Origin: Emticicia aquatilis
GTDB taxonomy: Bacteria > Bacteroidota > Bacteroidia > Cytophagales > Spirosomataceae
NCBI RefSeq assembly: GCF_014644295.1
Contig: NZ_BMKK01000005.1
Coordinates: 372,001 to 436,000, forward strand
Length of the DNA: 64,000 bases
Direction: 5' to 3'
Made by a program: the position numbers and the translations under genes. This document shows, one piece after another, positions 1 through 7,212 of the stretch. The notes under the pieces were generated by a model. It was not told the origin of the DNA, ran no database searches, and saw only the letters and a program-made list of their open reading frames with translations. The first letter of the stretch is position 1; the number at the start of each line of letters is the position of its first letter.

Positions 1-447
1 CGCATAGACGAACTTTTGTGGGAAGCTAAAAGTCAACTAAAAAAATGGCACGACAATTATGTGATAAACATTGATTTTAGCGATTTCCCCGAAGACGAAG
101 AGGCTCTGATTCTTGAAGGAAATGAGGCTTCATTAAAAGTAGCCTTGATGAATCTGATGGATAATGCCTGTAAATTTTCGGAGAATAACAGTGTTTTTGT
201 GAGTTTTTCGGCTACTGTCAAAGAAATTAGGCTTTCGTTTATGAACAAAGGGCCTGTTATTCCGAAAGCCGATTTACCTTATATTTTCCGCCCCTTTTAT
301 AGAAGCAATGCCACAGCCAAAGCCACTAAAGGGCATGGTGTTGGCTTGGCTATTGTCTCTCAAATCGTCAAACTCCATAATGGTGATATTAGCGTAGTTT
401 CTAATATTGATGAAACTGTTTTTACTTTGGTTTTCAGGAAATCATAG
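1..447 (+). CDS. Sensor histidine kinase, C-terminal part (gene cut by window start)
   Basis: The reading frame is open from base 1, so the sensor region and most of the His-bearing dimerisation helix lie upstream of the window. The 148 visible residues are an HATPase_c ATP-binding domain: N box with NLMDNACKF, a G1-like loop NKGPVIP, F box IFRPFYR and G2 box GHGVGLAIV. The classical DxG of G1 is replaced by NKG, which I believe is common in Bacteroidota kinases. The protein autophosphorylates with ATP and passes phosphate to a response regulator, which is not in the window and is probably upstream. The stop lies only 4 bases from the stop of the convergent PIN gene, so no separate terminator fits between them. 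Confidence 0.9.
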   Translation, partial: RIDELLWEAKSQLKKWHDNYVINIDFSDFPEDEEALILEGNEASLKVALMNLMDNACKFSENNSVFVSFSATVKEIRLSFMNKGPVIPKADLPYIFRPFYRSNATAKATKGHGVGLAIVSQIVKLHNGDISVVSNIDETVFTLVFRKS

Positions 448-451
448 TACT

Positions 452-853
452 TCAAAAAAAAAATAAAAACTCTCTTAAACTGATGATTTTTACACTCGGA
501 AAGGGAATTTGTTCTAAAACGTTGTAGTGTTTATCAGATGTAACTATAAAATCTGCATTAGCTGATATTGCACTATCAACAAACTTATTATCGTCATAAT
601 CAGCCGTTATTAGTTCCCAACGATAAAAGATTTCAGTTCTAATAGAATTCGGTTGTTTCAGTATCAATTCGATAATATTGGCAGATATTTCAGCATTCAT
701 TTTCTGCTCAAATATTTCTGCATATTCATCCAATATTTCACTCGAAACCGCCAATTCAAATTTACTCTGCCGAAAAGCATCAAAAATAGGGCGATAAATT
801 GACTTTTTGGGTAAAATTGCTAAAAAGTAGTTTGTGTCAATCACAACTCTCAT
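452..853 (-). CDS. PIN-domain toxin, COG1569-like
   Basis: This 133-residue protein is a complete PIN domain, a metal-dependent RNase fold. The acidic residues expected in the active site are visible: D6 in VVIDTNYF, E39 or E43 in SSEILDEYAEI, D88 and D93 in DDNKFVD, and D101/D107 in ADFIVTSD. Length and organisation match the putative toxin components of the COG1569 type. The gene starts 2 bases after the stop of a 69-residue partner, as expected for a translationally coupled toxin-antitoxin operon. The target RNA cannot be read from sequence. The C-terminus ends in a run of Phe encoded by an A-rich stretch. Toxin activity is inferred from family and context. Confidence 0.82.
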   Translation of the reverse strand: MRVVIDTNYFLAILPKKSIYRPIFDAFRQSKFELAVSSEILDEYAEIFEQKMNAEISANIIELILKQPNSIRTEIFYRWELITADYDDNKFVDSAISANADFIVTSDKHYNVLEQIPFPSVKIISLREFLFFF

Positions 854-855
854 AA

Positions 856-1065
856 TTATTTATAGGGAGTTCTTAAATGTTCGCTGAGCCATTCTTCTAC
901 TTTTTCGTTAGCTTCCCAATCATTTTTTTCAAAAAGCTCATCAATGCCATCATCAACTTTTTTTGCAAAATAGTCTGCCAAAATTTGTCTTATCTCTAAA
1001 ATCTGGCTTTCTGGTAACGGTCTTGAAAAAGTCTGTAGTATTTCAATTTGAAGATTACTTAACAT
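856..1065 (-). CDS. Putative antitoxin of the PIN toxin
   Basis: A 69-residue, charged, mostly helical protein lies directly upstream of the PIN gene. I chose the ATG at 1065 (start MLSNLQIE) over one 21 bases further upstream because a -7 promoter box (1084-1091) overlaps the upstream ATG. No DNA-binding fold is recognisable. The C-terminal half (EKNDWEANEKVEEWLSEHL) is rich in Glu and Trp and could wrap the toxin, as antitoxin tails do. The antitoxin role rests on gene order, size and 2-base spacing, not on a recognised family. Confidence 0.65.
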   Translation of the reverse strand: MLSNLQIEILQTFSRPLPESQILEIRQILADYFAKKVDDGIDELFEKNDWEANEKVEEWLSEHLRTPYK

Positions 1066-1083
1066 ATTTATGCTATTTTTTAA

Positions 1084-1091
1084 CAAATATA
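1084..1091 (-). promoter_or_regulatory. Bacteroidota -7 box of the toxin-antitoxin operon
   Basis: On the minus strand the bases read TATATTTG, a perfect TAnnTTTG. It lies 19 bases upstream of the antitoxin ATG at 1065. No clear -33 TTTG is seen. Confidence 0.5.
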
Positions 1092-1239
1092 ATCTAAAAA
1101 ATAACTTTTTATTGTCTATAATATGTTGTTTTCGACCCCTCTTCCAATTTTAAGCCAAATTTAAAGTCGATTTAATTCGCCTTTAACCTTGACATTGTTG
1201 CTTTGTACCATAAACTTAAAATCATAATCAATTAAGCAA

Positions 1240-2196
1240 ATGGAAACAACACAATCTAACAACAACGGACTTTTGAAAGTTATCATCGGTGTGATGGCAG
1301 GCGTATTAGCTCTTTTAGGCTATTTATTCATGGGTGCAAGAAACGAAACACTCGAACTTCAAAAATCATTAACATCGAAAGTAGAACAACTTTCATCTAC
1401 ACAAATCAAACTTGATTCTATCTCGAAATCATTAGATGAGAAAATTCTTGAAGTACAAAGCTTAGGCGGAAACGTAGCCGAATTAGAAGCTGTTAAAGCT
1501 CAGTTGGAAAACGATAAGAAAAAATTGAAAACTGACCTTAGCTTCTCAGTTCAAAAATATGAATCGAAAATCAAAGATTACGAATCATTCTTAGTTGCCA
1601 AAGACGATGATATTCGTAAGTTGAAAGAAGAGAATGGTATGTTGGTAGCAAAAACTCAAACGCTCGAAACAGAAAAACAACAAGTTATCGTTGAAAACGC
1701 TGCCTTGAAAACTGAGAAAGAAGAATTATCTACAACTTTAACCAAAACAGTCGATGATTTCACTACTAAAAACAATGATTTGAAACGCCAAGTAACTTTG
1801 GCTTCGGCAATGAAAGCCATCAACGTACAAGTTACTGCTCTTTCATCAAAAGGTAAAGAACGTGATGGTGGTGCATACAAGGCTTCAAGAATCGACCAAT
1901 TGAAAGTTTCTTTCATCATGCCTTCAAACCCGATTGCAGCCCAAAACAACAAAGATATTTATGTACGTGTACTTGATGCCAACGGTGCAGTTGTAGAAAA
2001 CGGTAACGGTGGAATCGTACAAGTGGATGGCAAAGAAATCGGTTATAGCTTCAAGCAAAGCGTACCGTTTGAAAACAACGACCAACGTGTTGACTTAGTA
2101 TCGGGCAAAGGAGCTAATTATACTAAAGGAAAATACAGCGTTGAACTTTACTCAGAAGGCTTCAAAATTGGTAAAGGAGCATTTGAAGTAAAATAA
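1240..2196 (+). CDS. Membrane-anchored coiled-coil protein, function unknown
   Basis: This 318-residue protein has one membrane segment near residues 11-31 (LLKVIIGVMAGVLALLGYLF) and then a long heptad-rich region, roughly residues 33-190, that should form a coiled coil. The C-terminal ~120 residues (from about 195) look like a beta-rich domain, with motifs such as IYVRVLDANGAVV. The likely topology is a single N-terminal anchor with the coiled coil and C-terminal domain in the periplasm. I do not recognise a named family; the coiled coil will give spurious hits to SMC-like proteins. It is monocistronic, with its own terminator hairpin at 2224-2261. A structural or envelope role is a guess. 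Confidence 0.75.
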   Translation: METTQSNNNGLLKVIIGVMAGVLALLGYLFMGARNETLELQKSLTSKVEQLSSTQIKLDSISKSLDEKILEVQSLGGNVAELEAVKAQLENDKKKLKTDLSFSVQKYESKIKDYESFLVAKDDDIRKLKEENGMLVAKTQTLETEKQQVIVENAALKTEKEELSTTLTKTVDDFTTKNNDLKRQVTLASAMKAINVQVTALSSKGKERDGGAYKASRIDQLKVSFIMPSNPIAAQNNKDIYVRVLDANGAVVENGNGGIVQVDGKEIGYSFKQSVPFENNDQRVDLVSGKGANYTKGKYSVELYSEGFKIGKGAFEVK

Positions 2197-2223
2197 GTAG
2201 CCCTTTCAATTTAGTTTTATATC

Positions 2224-2261
2224 AAAGACGGTCTGTGTTCTTCGAAACACATTCCGTCTTT
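2224..2261 (+). terminator. Hairpin after the coiled-coil gene
   Basis: The arms AAAGACGG...CCGTCTTT extend inward to GTGTT/AACAC with three mismatches, followed by a short T-rich stretch. It lies 28 bases after the stop at 2196. Confidence 0.6.
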
Positions 2262-2316
2262 ATTATTTCTTACCTAACTCACTGTTGTACAATTATTTAC
2301 TTAACAATCCGCGATT

Positions 2317-3471
2317 ATGAAACTAAACGATTTAAAAATATTTCTTTGGGATGTGGTGTCGATTTGTGCTGAAATATTCTTTCAAATAGCAAGTTTCATT
2401 TTTAAGATTTTCCGCCAATATCCACTTTCTTATACTGCATTACTCTACTTATTCGTCACGATGGCATTCTGCTATTATCCAATATTCGACCATTGGAGTG
2501 CAGGGTTTATCATGATGAGCCTGCCACTGGCTGTCTTATCTGGACTTACGGCAGCGTGTTATTTACTCGTAAAAAAACAAAAAATCGTAGCCGCAACGGG
2601 TTTCATTTGGCTTTTACTAACCTTTCCGCTCATCAAACGTATGGTCGGAATCAATAGCAACGAAATAAAACTCGAAGATGTTTCCGCCTTAAAAGTCTTG
2701 AGTTTCAATGGCGAGTGTTTTGATGAAAAACATAAAACAGACGAGCATTGGGCAAAACTACAGGCCGATATTGCTTGCTTTCAGGAATACTCGCCCAATA
2801 AAGATATTGAGTCGCAGTACGCAAATAATGTAGTTAAACTCACCAAATTCGACCAAAAAGGATTGATTGGTTTAGCGATGTTTTCAAGGTATCCGATTCT
2901 GAAACAATACAGTAAAGTTTGGGATAGAAAAAACCAACCAAATATCAATGGATATTTATGTGCCGATATTGCTTATAAAAATGATACAGTAAGGGTAGTA
3001 AACGTACATCTTTGGTCAATGGGTGTGCGTATAAATTTAGCTTTTGATGCTCTTAAAAAAGGGCATATAAAAACCTTTGGTGTAGAACTGGCCGATAGTT
3101 TCCGTCGTTTAAAAGAAGGTTTTGAAAAGCGTGACGAACAAATGCGTGAGGTAGAATCTTATGTTTCTGGAAGTAAATATCCTGTCATTATTTGCGGCGA
3201 TTTCAACGAAACGCCTTTTGGCTATTCTTACGGAAAACTCAAGCTAAGTTTCAAAAACGCCTTTGAAGAAGCTGGACAAGGCCTCGGTTTTACGCTGAAT
3301 CGCCAGCCATACTTTGCTCGAATCGACCAACAATTTGTGAGCCAAGACTGGCACGTAGAATCATATAAAACTATTTCAAGTGTCAATTTCTCAGACCATT
3401 TTCCAGTAATGGCCAAATATGTTTTGAAGAAATCGTTGATAGAAACTCCCGCTTTAGTTGCCATCAAGTAA
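2317..3471 (+). CDS. Membrane-anchored endonuclease/exonuclease/phosphatase family protein
   Basis: The first ~110 of 384 residues carry three to four hydrophobic segments (about 8-30, 40-54, 62-85, 90-107). They are followed by an EEP (DNase I-like) catalytic domain from about residue 125. Expected active-site residues are present: N131 in LSFNGE, E157 in CFQEYSP, H231 in NVHLW, D295/N297 in ICGDFNETP, and the terminal D360-H361 in FSDHFPVM. The family hydrolyses phosphodiester or phosphomonoester bonds in nucleic acids, inositol phosphates or sphingolipids. The membrane anchor favours an envelope substrate such as a phospholipid, but this is inference. The gene stands alone between two terminators. 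Confidence 0.85.
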   Translation: MKLNDLKIFLWDVVSICAEIFFQIASFIFKIFRQYPLSYTALLYLFVTMAFCYYPIFDHWSAGFIMMSLPLAVLSGLTAACYLLVKKQKIVAATGFIWLLLTFPLIKRMVGINSNEIKLEDVSALKVLSFNGECFDEKHKTDEHWAKLQADIACFQEYSPNKDIESQYANNVVKLTKFDQKGLIGLAMFSRYPILKQYSKVWDRKNQPNINGYLCADIAYKNDTVRVVNVHLWSMGVRINLAFDALKKGHIKTFGVELADSFRRLKEGFEKRDEQMREVESYVSGSKYPVIICGDFNETPFGYSYGKLKLSFKNAFEEAGQGLGFTLNRQPYFARIDQQFVSQDWHVESYKTISSVNFSDHFPVMAKYVLKKSLIETPALVAIK

Positions 3472-3500
3472 AACAAGTCTCTCGACTTGTTCATCAATAA

Positions 3501-3533
3501 AAAAGCAGTACAAATAAAATCTGTACTGCTTTT
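3501..3533. terminator. Bidirectional terminator between convergent genes
   Basis: A 12-base perfect stem (AAAAGCAGTACA / TGTACTGCTTTT) has A-rich and T-rich flanks. It serves the EEP gene (+) and the DUF4097-like gene (-). Confidence 0.75.
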
Positions 3534-3558
3534 ACTTAAAACACCTTTTCAAAAAAAC

Positions 3559-4698
3559 TTATTTAAACTTCACACTACTGAAATTTCCGTTTACCACAAT
3601 CTTGCAATCAGCCGAACCTTTACCGATTTTACCAGTATAATATTTCACTGGATTGAAATGATGGTTTTCTTTCTTCGCATCAGCATCAGAGTTGGTCGTA
3701 AATGAAATGCCACGTTCGTTAGGATAACTGAAATCCCCGTAGTTAGCTTTTACCTCAAAATCATACGAAACATTATTACTCAATACCAAATTTACGGGCG
3801 AATAACTGGCATTTAGGTTCAATTCTTTCACATTCTTGCCCAGCTCGCCTAATTTAAAACCTCCCGAAAACTCCAATTTTAGGTTTGATGATTCATTAAT
3901 AGTACCAATCATTCCGCTCGAATACGAGATTTTTGCGTTCAATTTCCCTACCTCTTTAATATCAATATCACCAAAGCTATTATTGAAAATCAAATCATCG
4001 GCACGCTCCATTTTTATTCCCGAATAAGAAGCCTTCAATTTCCCTCCAGTCATCGACCGAATCGTTGAACCTTTACTAAACGACAGATTAATATCTGACT
4101 GCGGATTAGAAATATCTTCGGCAATCAATTTTCCATAACTTTGATTAACCATCAAAACCGATGCAAACGATGGCAGAAAAGTATTACCGAATGAATTTTT
4201 CACCTTCAATACATTTCCTTTGGGCATAAATACCTTATAATCAATCTTCAAAGAGTTCTTTTCATTGCTTCCCCCTTTCCAATTCCACGTATTATTATTG
4301 TAATTACCTTCTTCACGGTCAATTGTGGTTTTGATACTCACCGTACCATCAGCCTTTTTGCCTTGTACATCAACCGTACTAATAAAATTAGCGGCTCGCT
4401 CCTCCGAAGTTGCATTTGCTACAATCGAAATCTCAACTTTAATCTCATCTTTATTCCAAAAACTCACGTTTATGTCTCCAAACTGATTTTCGAGCGATAC
4501 TTTATCACTGGCCGAGAGTGCATACGAAAACGTAATATTTTTGCGGCGTTCAATCCATTCGGGCGTTGAGCATTGTACTGAGTCACCATTATTGGCGAAA
4601 GAAGTAAGTGTTAAGAGTGAAAAAAACACTCCCATTAGCCCCCCTAAATTCCGAGAATTAGGAGAAGCTGACTTATACCATTGTGTTTGTCTTTTCAT
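3559..4698 (-). CDS. Secreted DUF4097-like beta-helix protein of an ECF sigma cassette
   Basis: This 379-residue protein has an N-terminal export signal (hydrophobic LMGVFFSLLTLTSFA, cleavage near residue 36). The rest is a repetitive beta-strand pattern of the kind seen in DUF4097 'putative adhesin' proteins, with recurring motifs such as LKVKNSFGNT, INLSFSKG, FNNSFGDIDIKE and LEFSGGFKLG. It is the last gene of a minus-strand cassette, sigma factor - membrane anti-sigma - this protein. Its ATG lies 26 bases inside the upstream gene, implying coupling. ATG 4635 (MGVFFSLL) is an alternative start. Such proteins often accompany sigma/anti-sigma pairs and may act in envelope stress sensing; the ligand is unknown. 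Confidence 0.75.
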   Translation of the reverse strand: MKRQTQWYKSASPNSRNLGGLMGVFFSLLTLTSFANNGDSVQCSTPEWIERRKNITFSYALSASDKVSLENQFGDINVSFWNKDEIKVEISIVANATSEERAANFISTVDVQGKKADGTVSIKTTIDREEGNYNNNTWNWKGGSNEKNSLKIDYKVFMPKGNVLKVKNSFGNTFLPSFASVLMVNQSYGKLIAEDISNPQSDINLSFSKGSTIRSMTGGKLKASYSGIKMERADDLIFNNSFGDIDIKEVGKLNAKISYSSGMIGTINESSNLKLEFSGGFKLGELGKNVKELNLNASYSPVNLVLSNNVSYDFEVKANYGDFSYPNERGISFTTNSDADAKKENHHFNPVKYYTGKIGKGSADCKIVVNGNFSSVKFK

Positions 4699-5242
4699 TT
4701 TTTGCTTCTTTAATTTTCTGAATAATCTGTAATTGCTGATTCAATAATTCAATCTGCATGCTAAGATTCTGAATCATTGCTTTTAACAATTCCTCTTGAT
4801 TAGGATTTTTGGGTAATTCTTTTCTGAGGTTTTGATAATTTTGGTCCAAAACTGTCAGTTCCGTGTCGAACTGGTGATAAAGTTCTGGGTCTTCTTTTTC
4901 TATTGTTTTTAATTCTTCACGCTTTGCTTCGACCAACGACGTAAACTGCGTCAGTTCTTTTGCATACGTCGGACTCAAAGCCATAATATCTGGATTCTGC
5001 GATGCTGGTTTGGCATAATTATACGCCAAGTAGCCCATCATCAAAAACATCACAAATCCAGCCACCATTCCCAAGGCAAATTTTGGTTTACTGCCAATCC
5101 AATTTTGCAAACTCACGAGTTTACCTGCTGGCTTGGCATGAACATTCTTTGCCTCTATCTTTTTCCATAAGTCAGCCGACGGCTCATAGTCGTCAAATGC
5201 CTCACGGTTATCTCTTACAAATCTTTCTAAACGATTTTTCAT
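4673..5242 (-). CDS. Putative anti-sigma factor, single-pass membrane protein
   Basis: The 189 residues comprise a cytoplasmic N-terminus (about 1-52, acidic with DDYEPSADLWKKI), one membrane segment near 54-75 (KFALGMVAGFVMFLMMGYLA) and a periplasmic part ending in a coiled-coil-like Gln/Leu-rich stretch (LLKAMIQNLSMQIELLNQQL). No zinc-binding HxxxCxxC motif is visible. Assignment as anti-sigma factor rests on position directly after an ECF sigma gene, topology and the short N-terminal sigma-binding-sized region. It overlaps the next gene by 26 bases. A 54-base gap to the sigma gene holds a dispersed CCCCTTTAGGGG repeat. Confidence 0.68.
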   Translation of the reverse strand: MKNRLERFVRDNREAFDDYEPSADLWKKIEAKNVHAKPAGKLVSLQNWIGSKPKFALGMVAGFVMFLMMGYLAYNYAKPASQNPDIMALSPTYAKELTQFTSLVEAKREELKTIEKEDPELYHQFDTELTVLDQNYQNLRKELPKNPNQEELLKAMIQNLSMQIELLNQQLQIIQKIKEAKNEKTNTMV

Positions 5243-5251
5243 ATCCGTCTG

Positions 5252-5311
5252 CTCTCAAAGGGGAGCTTTATATTACTGTGACTAAAAGCCCCCCTTTAGG
5301 GGCGGGGGGCT
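5252..5311. repeat. Dispersed CCCCTAAAGGGG-type repeat pair
   Basis: A short copy (CTCAAAGGGGAGCT, 5254-5267) and a longer inverted copy (AGCCCCCCTTTAGGGGCGGG and following, 5287-5311) flank about 20 bases. The second copy contains the stop codon of the sigma gene and encodes its last residues APRP. Related copies lie at 41394-41419, 59867-59969 and 63123-63259. Confidence 0.75.
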
Positions 5312-5826
5312 ATTATTTCCAACAGCCTCTTCTTTGCACGCATGTATTGCGTACGAGAAGTAGATTCGTTGATACCTAAAATCTTACCTATTTCTTCGTG
5401 GTCGTAGCCTTCAAACAAATACAATGATAATACTACTCTAAAACCTTCGGGTAGCTGTTCCATTCCTCGTTTGATGCGTTCAACCTCAAATTTGACGTCG
5501 TCTTCATTTACTGAACTTTCCTGTACATCGGCGATGTCTTGCTCATCGCCGTCAAACTCTTCGATATCCACAAACTGCACCTTTCTGGCACGAATCTGAT
5601 TGATGGCTTTATTGACAACAATCTGCTTTAACCAAATCCCAAATGTCGATTCCTGACGAAAATCTCCAATCTTGGCAAAAGCATCAATAAAAGCCTCTTG
5701 CAATACATCTTCGGCCTCGCCTACATGGTTGAGTATTCGCATACAGATACTAAACATAGCCTTTGAGTAATGCTTATACAGCTCATACTGTGCTTTACTC
5801 TCGCCACGCTTGCATCGCTCGACCAA
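5296..5826 (-). CDS. ECF-type RNA polymerase sigma factor
   Basis: A sigma-70 region 2 (about residues 8-75, with HYSKAMFSICMRIL and EAEDVLQEAFIDAF) and region 4 helix-turn-helix (about 118-170, with LPEGFRVVLSLYLFEG and HEEIGKILGINESTSRTQ) make this an ECF sigma factor of 176 residues. The start used is TTG at 5826; no ATG occurs in frame between it and the upstream stop, although an ATT or ATA codon further upstream is conceivable. It is the first gene of the cassette with anti-sigma and DUF4097-like genes, and probably drives envelope-response genes including its own operon. The C-terminal APRP comes from an intergenic repeat that has run into the coding sequence. Confidence 0.9.
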   Translation of the reverse strand: MVERCKRGESKAQYELYKHYSKAMFSICMRILNHVGEAEDVLQEAFIDAFAKIGDFRQESTFGIWLKQIVVNKAINQIRARKVQFVDIEEFDGDEQDIADVQESSVNEDDVKFEVERIKRGMEQLPEGFRVVLSLYLFEGYDHEEIGKILGINESTSRTQYMRAKKRLLEIIAPRP

Positions 5827-6229
5827 GTCGAAATGCTTGTTAATGAATATAGTATTTGTCAGAAAAGTTTAGTGTTTTAAGTTACAATCAAATGACGCAA
5901 CCAAAAATAAAATGTTGCATGAAACGTAAAACATTTTTGAAAATTGTTTCGAAAAAGTAAGAAATCTTTGTGGAGAATCAGGTTAAACGCATTAAATCTA
6001 TGTAAAAAATACCCTGAAAGGGTATTAATACATTTAGGAAAGGGCAAAGCCCTTTTCTCAGTTTATCATTCTCTAAGTTCATCTGCCCTGAAAGGGCGAA
6101 ACAAGCTTCGGTAGCAATTCCTTCGCCCTTTCAGGGCAGATGAACTTGAGATATATCTGATAGGGCGATGCCCTATCTTAATTTATTGAAGCCCTTTCAG
6201 GGCAAAATATAGGAGAGTTATATAAAAAC
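5827..6229. other. 403-base gap with a palindrome cluster
   Basis: No coding sequence is supported here. The part near 5827-5990 is AT-rich and should hold the promoter of the sigma gene, but no TAnnTTTG box is clear. The rest is the palindrome cluster annotated separately. Confidence 0.7.
6009..6203. repeat. Cluster of CCCTGAAAGGG palindromes (REP-like)
   Basis: Five related palindromic units are present: ATACCCTGAAAGGGTAT (6009-6025), AAAGGGCAAAGCCCTTT (6040-6056), a long inverted pair, GATAGGGCGATGCCCTATC (6159-6177) and GCCCTTTCAGGGC (6191-6203). The inverted pair has perfect 26-base arms at 6075-6100 and 6122-6147 around a 21-base loop. No transposase is nearby. Confidence 0.85.
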
Positions 6230-6856
6230 TCAAAACAACACATAAATCGAAGCCAAACTAAGCCCCAAACCAAGTAGAAACCCAGCACCAACCTGTGCGG
6301 GCGTATGAGCATTGAGAGCCAAACGTGCTGAAATGACGTATCCCGCAAGAATAATCAAGAAGAGTAAAGGAAAGAAAAGGCTATGCTCACCAAACTGCAC
6401 CAATATACCGGCCAAAGCCCCAATCATACCTCCCACGCCCGCTGCATGAGCCGAAATCTGCCACCAAAGACTAATAATACCAACACACAAAATAACAGCT
6501 GCAATGCTCCACAAAACAAACCCGCACGGAAAAAGCATCGAGTTTTTTGAATAGAGAAAATATCCTAAAGCGTTGTAAATCAGAGCTGTAACAAAATAAG
6601 GCAAGCGGCGGTCTTTCAGATTTTCGAGCTTTAGGCTGCTTATCATGCCCCAGCGTTTCAGCAAATAAACAAAGTAAGCGGGTAAAGCAAATGTATAAAT
6701 AAAAACAAAACCCACCACGGCCAGCTTCATGAGTGTTTCGAGTGGTTCTGCTCCCAAGGGTGCAGGAGCAAGAAAAAGTAGTGTCAGAAACAGCAAAGTA
6801 GGCATCAACAAAGGATGCAGAGCCATCGAAAGAAAATTAGCGAGTCGAGTATTCAA
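6230..6856 (-). CDS. PAP2-superfamily-like integral membrane protein
   Basis: The 208 residues form six or so membrane segments. Residues resembling PAP2 phosphatase motifs are visible: SAHAAG (S135, H137) for motif 2 and RLALNAHTPAQVGAG (R178, H184) for motif 3. A possible motif 1 at KLENLKDRRLP (76-86) is imperfect. Members dephosphorylate lipid phosphates such as undecaprenyl or phosphatidate intermediates, or are degenerate relatives. Because motif 1 is weak, catalysis is uncertain. The gene is alone, with the palindrome cluster at its 3' side. Confidence 0.68.
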   Translation of the reverse strand: MNTRLANFLSMALHPLLMPTLLFLTLLFLAPAPLGAEPLETLMKLAVVGFVFIYTFALPAYFVYLLKRWGMISSLKLENLKDRRLPYFVTALIYNALGYFLYSKNSMLFPCGFVLWSIAAVILCVGIISLWWQISAHAAGVGGMIGALAGILVQFGEHSLFFPLLFLIILAGYVISARLALNAHTPAQVGAGFLLGLGLSLASIYVLF

Positions 6857-7212
6857 AGAAAATCAGTTTTTTGTTCAAAGTTATCAAAAGGAAGGTTCTG
6901 CTCAAAGCGAAGCCTTCCTTAAAAATTTTAGTATTCACGAACTAAAAATAAAAGCCCGTCGTTATTCTGATGCAAACAAAAATAATAGGTACAAATCTTG
7001 GATATTATTTCAAAACCTAACATCTTTGCATCCTGTTTTAAGAAAATGAAAATTCGTCTTCCCATAACGCCAATTCGACGATTCCGATATATCAATATCA
7101 GACAGTAATTGTTTTGCCCTTGTAGCAAAACCCCTTCTCATCAAAGTTTTCTTTTTTTTCATTTAAAAACCATTTAGGATACAGCGTCTCCGTTTGAGGG
7201 AAAGCCCAATAA
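6857..7212. other. 356-base gap without a supported gene
   Basis: This divergent promoter region holds a dispersed hairpin repeat at 6888-6920 and a small hairpin GTTTTGC...GCAAAAC at 7111-7131. The overlapping short reading frames have no recognisable protein character. Confidence 0.6.
6888..6920. repeat. AAGGAAG...CTTCCTT hairpin repeat, copy 1
   Basis: Arms AAGGAAGGTTCTGCT and AGCGAAGCCTTCCTT pair with a few mismatches and are followed by AAAAATTTTA. A second copy with the same arms and the same trailing AAAAATTTA lies at 48653-48699. Confidence 0.7.
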
